Shown: piece by piece, positions 51,409 to 52,075 of the stretch
Layout: every line of letters starts with the position of its first letter
Numbering within the stretch: the first letter of the stretch is position 1
Made by a program: the position numbers and the translations under genes
NCBI RefSeq assembly: GCF_002920635.1
Contig: NZ_PQSR01000053.1
Span: forward strand, 1 to 52,075
Length of the DNA: 52,075 bases
Direction of reading: 5' to 3'
From: Streptomyces sp. Ru72
Lineage (GTDB): Bacteria > Actinomycetota > Actinomycetes > Streptomycetales > Streptomycetaceae
Notes under the pieces: generated by a model
Database searches by the model: none
What the model was told of the DNA's origin: nothing
What the model saw: the letters and a program-made list of their open reading frames with translations, nothing else

Positions 51409-52075
51409 GCGCCACAGCCCCGACGCCCGTCGCCGTCCAGGCGCCGTTGCGCCGCAGGGTCACCGTACGGGGCGTGGTGCAGGGCGTGGGCTTCCGGCCG
51501 TACGTCCACGCCCTCGCCACCTCCCTCGGCCTGTCGGGGCATGTGACGAACACCCCGGTGGGTGTCGTCGTGGAGGTCGAGGGGACGCCCGCCGCCGTCG
51601 GCCGGTTCTGCGACCGCATCGCCGAGGACGCCCCACCGCTGGCCCGCGTCGAGCACGTCGACCAGCAGGACGTGCCCGCCGCCGGCGACACCGCGTTCAC
51701 CATCCTCGCCTCCCGCACGGACGGCCCCGCGGGCACCCTGATCCCGCCCGACACCGCCACCTGCGCCGCGTGCCTGCGAGAGCTCGCGGACCCCGCCGAC
51801 CGGCGCCACCGCCACCCCTTCATCACCTGCACGCACTGCGGTCCCCGGTTCACGATCGTCACCGGCCTGCCCTACGACCGGGCGGCGACCACCATGGCCG
51901 GCTTCCCGATGTGTCCCGACTGCGCCCGTGAGTACGCCGATCCCGCCGACCGCCGCTTCCACGCGCAGCCGGTCGCCTGCCCCGCCTGCGGACCCCGCCT
52001 GCGGCTGCTCGTCCGCCCCCGGTACGGCGACGGCCCGCCGCGACCGGCCATGGACAGCGACCCGGTCGCCGGGGC
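51405..52075 (+). CDS. hypF: Carbamoyltransferase HypF, N-terminal part (cut by window end)
   Basis: 223 codons visible of a protein normally ~750-780 residues. GTG start overlapping the hypB stop. Acylphosphatase-like domain (RGVVQGVGFRPYVHAL, residues ~15-105) followed by the paired zinc fingers: CAAC...CTHCG and CPDC...CPACG. HypF makes the thiocarbamoyl group that becomes the CN ligands of the active-site iron, with HypE. hypC, hypD and hypE are absent from the window and are expected downstream. Confidence 0.93.
   Translation, partial: MSATAPTPVAVQAPLRRRVTVRGVVQGVGFRPYVHALATSLGLSGHVTNTPVGVVVEVEGTPAAVGRFCDRIAEDAPPLARVEHVDQQDVPAAGDTAFTILASRTDGPAGTLIPPDTATCAACLRELADPADRRHRHPFITCTHCGPRFTIVTGLPYDRAATTMAGFPMCPDCAREYADPADRRFHAQPVACPACGPRLRLLVRPRYGDGPPRPAMDSDPVAG

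Noticed and set aside
1..52075. CRISPR arrays, tRNA or rRNA genes, insertion sequences
   Set aside because: No spaced repeat array, cloverleaf, ribosomal sequence or transposase-like protein was seen on either strand.

Overview
The window comes from a high-GC actinobacterium, almost certainly a Streptomyces. Third codon positions are nearly all G or C, GTG starts and four-base ATGA/GTGA gene overlaps are frequent, and the families are typical of that genus: GylR/IclR with glycerol kinase, a GH46 chitosanase, SpoIIE/ATPase regulators, and an actinobacterial-type [NiFe] hydrogenase. No rRNA, tRNA, CRISPR array or insertion sequence was recognised.

Region 1 (1-4,566): the end of a large LuxR-type regulator, an anti-sigma-like ATPase, and gylR-glpK for glycerol use. 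Region 2 (4,657-9,882) is a decaying plant-polysaccharide (pectin) locus. It holds a lipoprotein stub, a frameshifted uronate dehydrogenase, two different GH28 pectinase pieces joined head to head, one intact secreted GH43 enzyme, the 3-prime end of a GH95 gene and a cut-off signal peptide.

Region 3 (9,928-23,051) is an aerobic hydrogen-oxidation locus. It has a pyruvate-oxidase-like TPP enzyme, a lone QcrB-type cytochrome b on the plus strand, and a long minus-strand series. In transcription order that series is: an unknown hydrogenase-associated protein, hemerythrin, hydrogenase small and large subunits, a NifU-like protein, a Cys-pair protein, two tiny proteins, cytochrome oxidase subunits II and I, and two small membrane proteins. 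The small subunit has no export signal and a Cys-to-Asp change in the proximal cluster, as in group 1h (Huc/actinobacterial) high-affinity hydrogenases. Subunit I of the oxidase keeps all metal ligands but lacks the usual D- and K-channel proton residues. The maturation genes (hypX, a second hydrogenase-associated paralogue, the large-subunit endopeptidase, hypA, hypB, start of hypF) lie at 46,698-52,075 on the plus strand, about 23.6 kb away.

Between the two hydrogen blocks are a holin-like membrane protein; a tightly coupled five-gene MoxR ATPase / VWA / SWIM / DUF5682 / DUF4132 system (24,168-34,228) resembling the E. coli yeh set; an SRAP (YedK-type) DNA-crosslink protein; a regulated sugar ABC transporter operon with a hydroxyacid dehydrogenase and a DUF2264 protein (35,296-42,681); a GH46 chitosanase with a CsnR-type palindrome inside its promoter; and a membrane sensor-phosphatase-kinase fusion (43,688-46,477). 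The likely overall reading is a soil organism that scavenges hydrogen and plant or fungal polysaccharides, with part of the polysaccharide inventory in decay.
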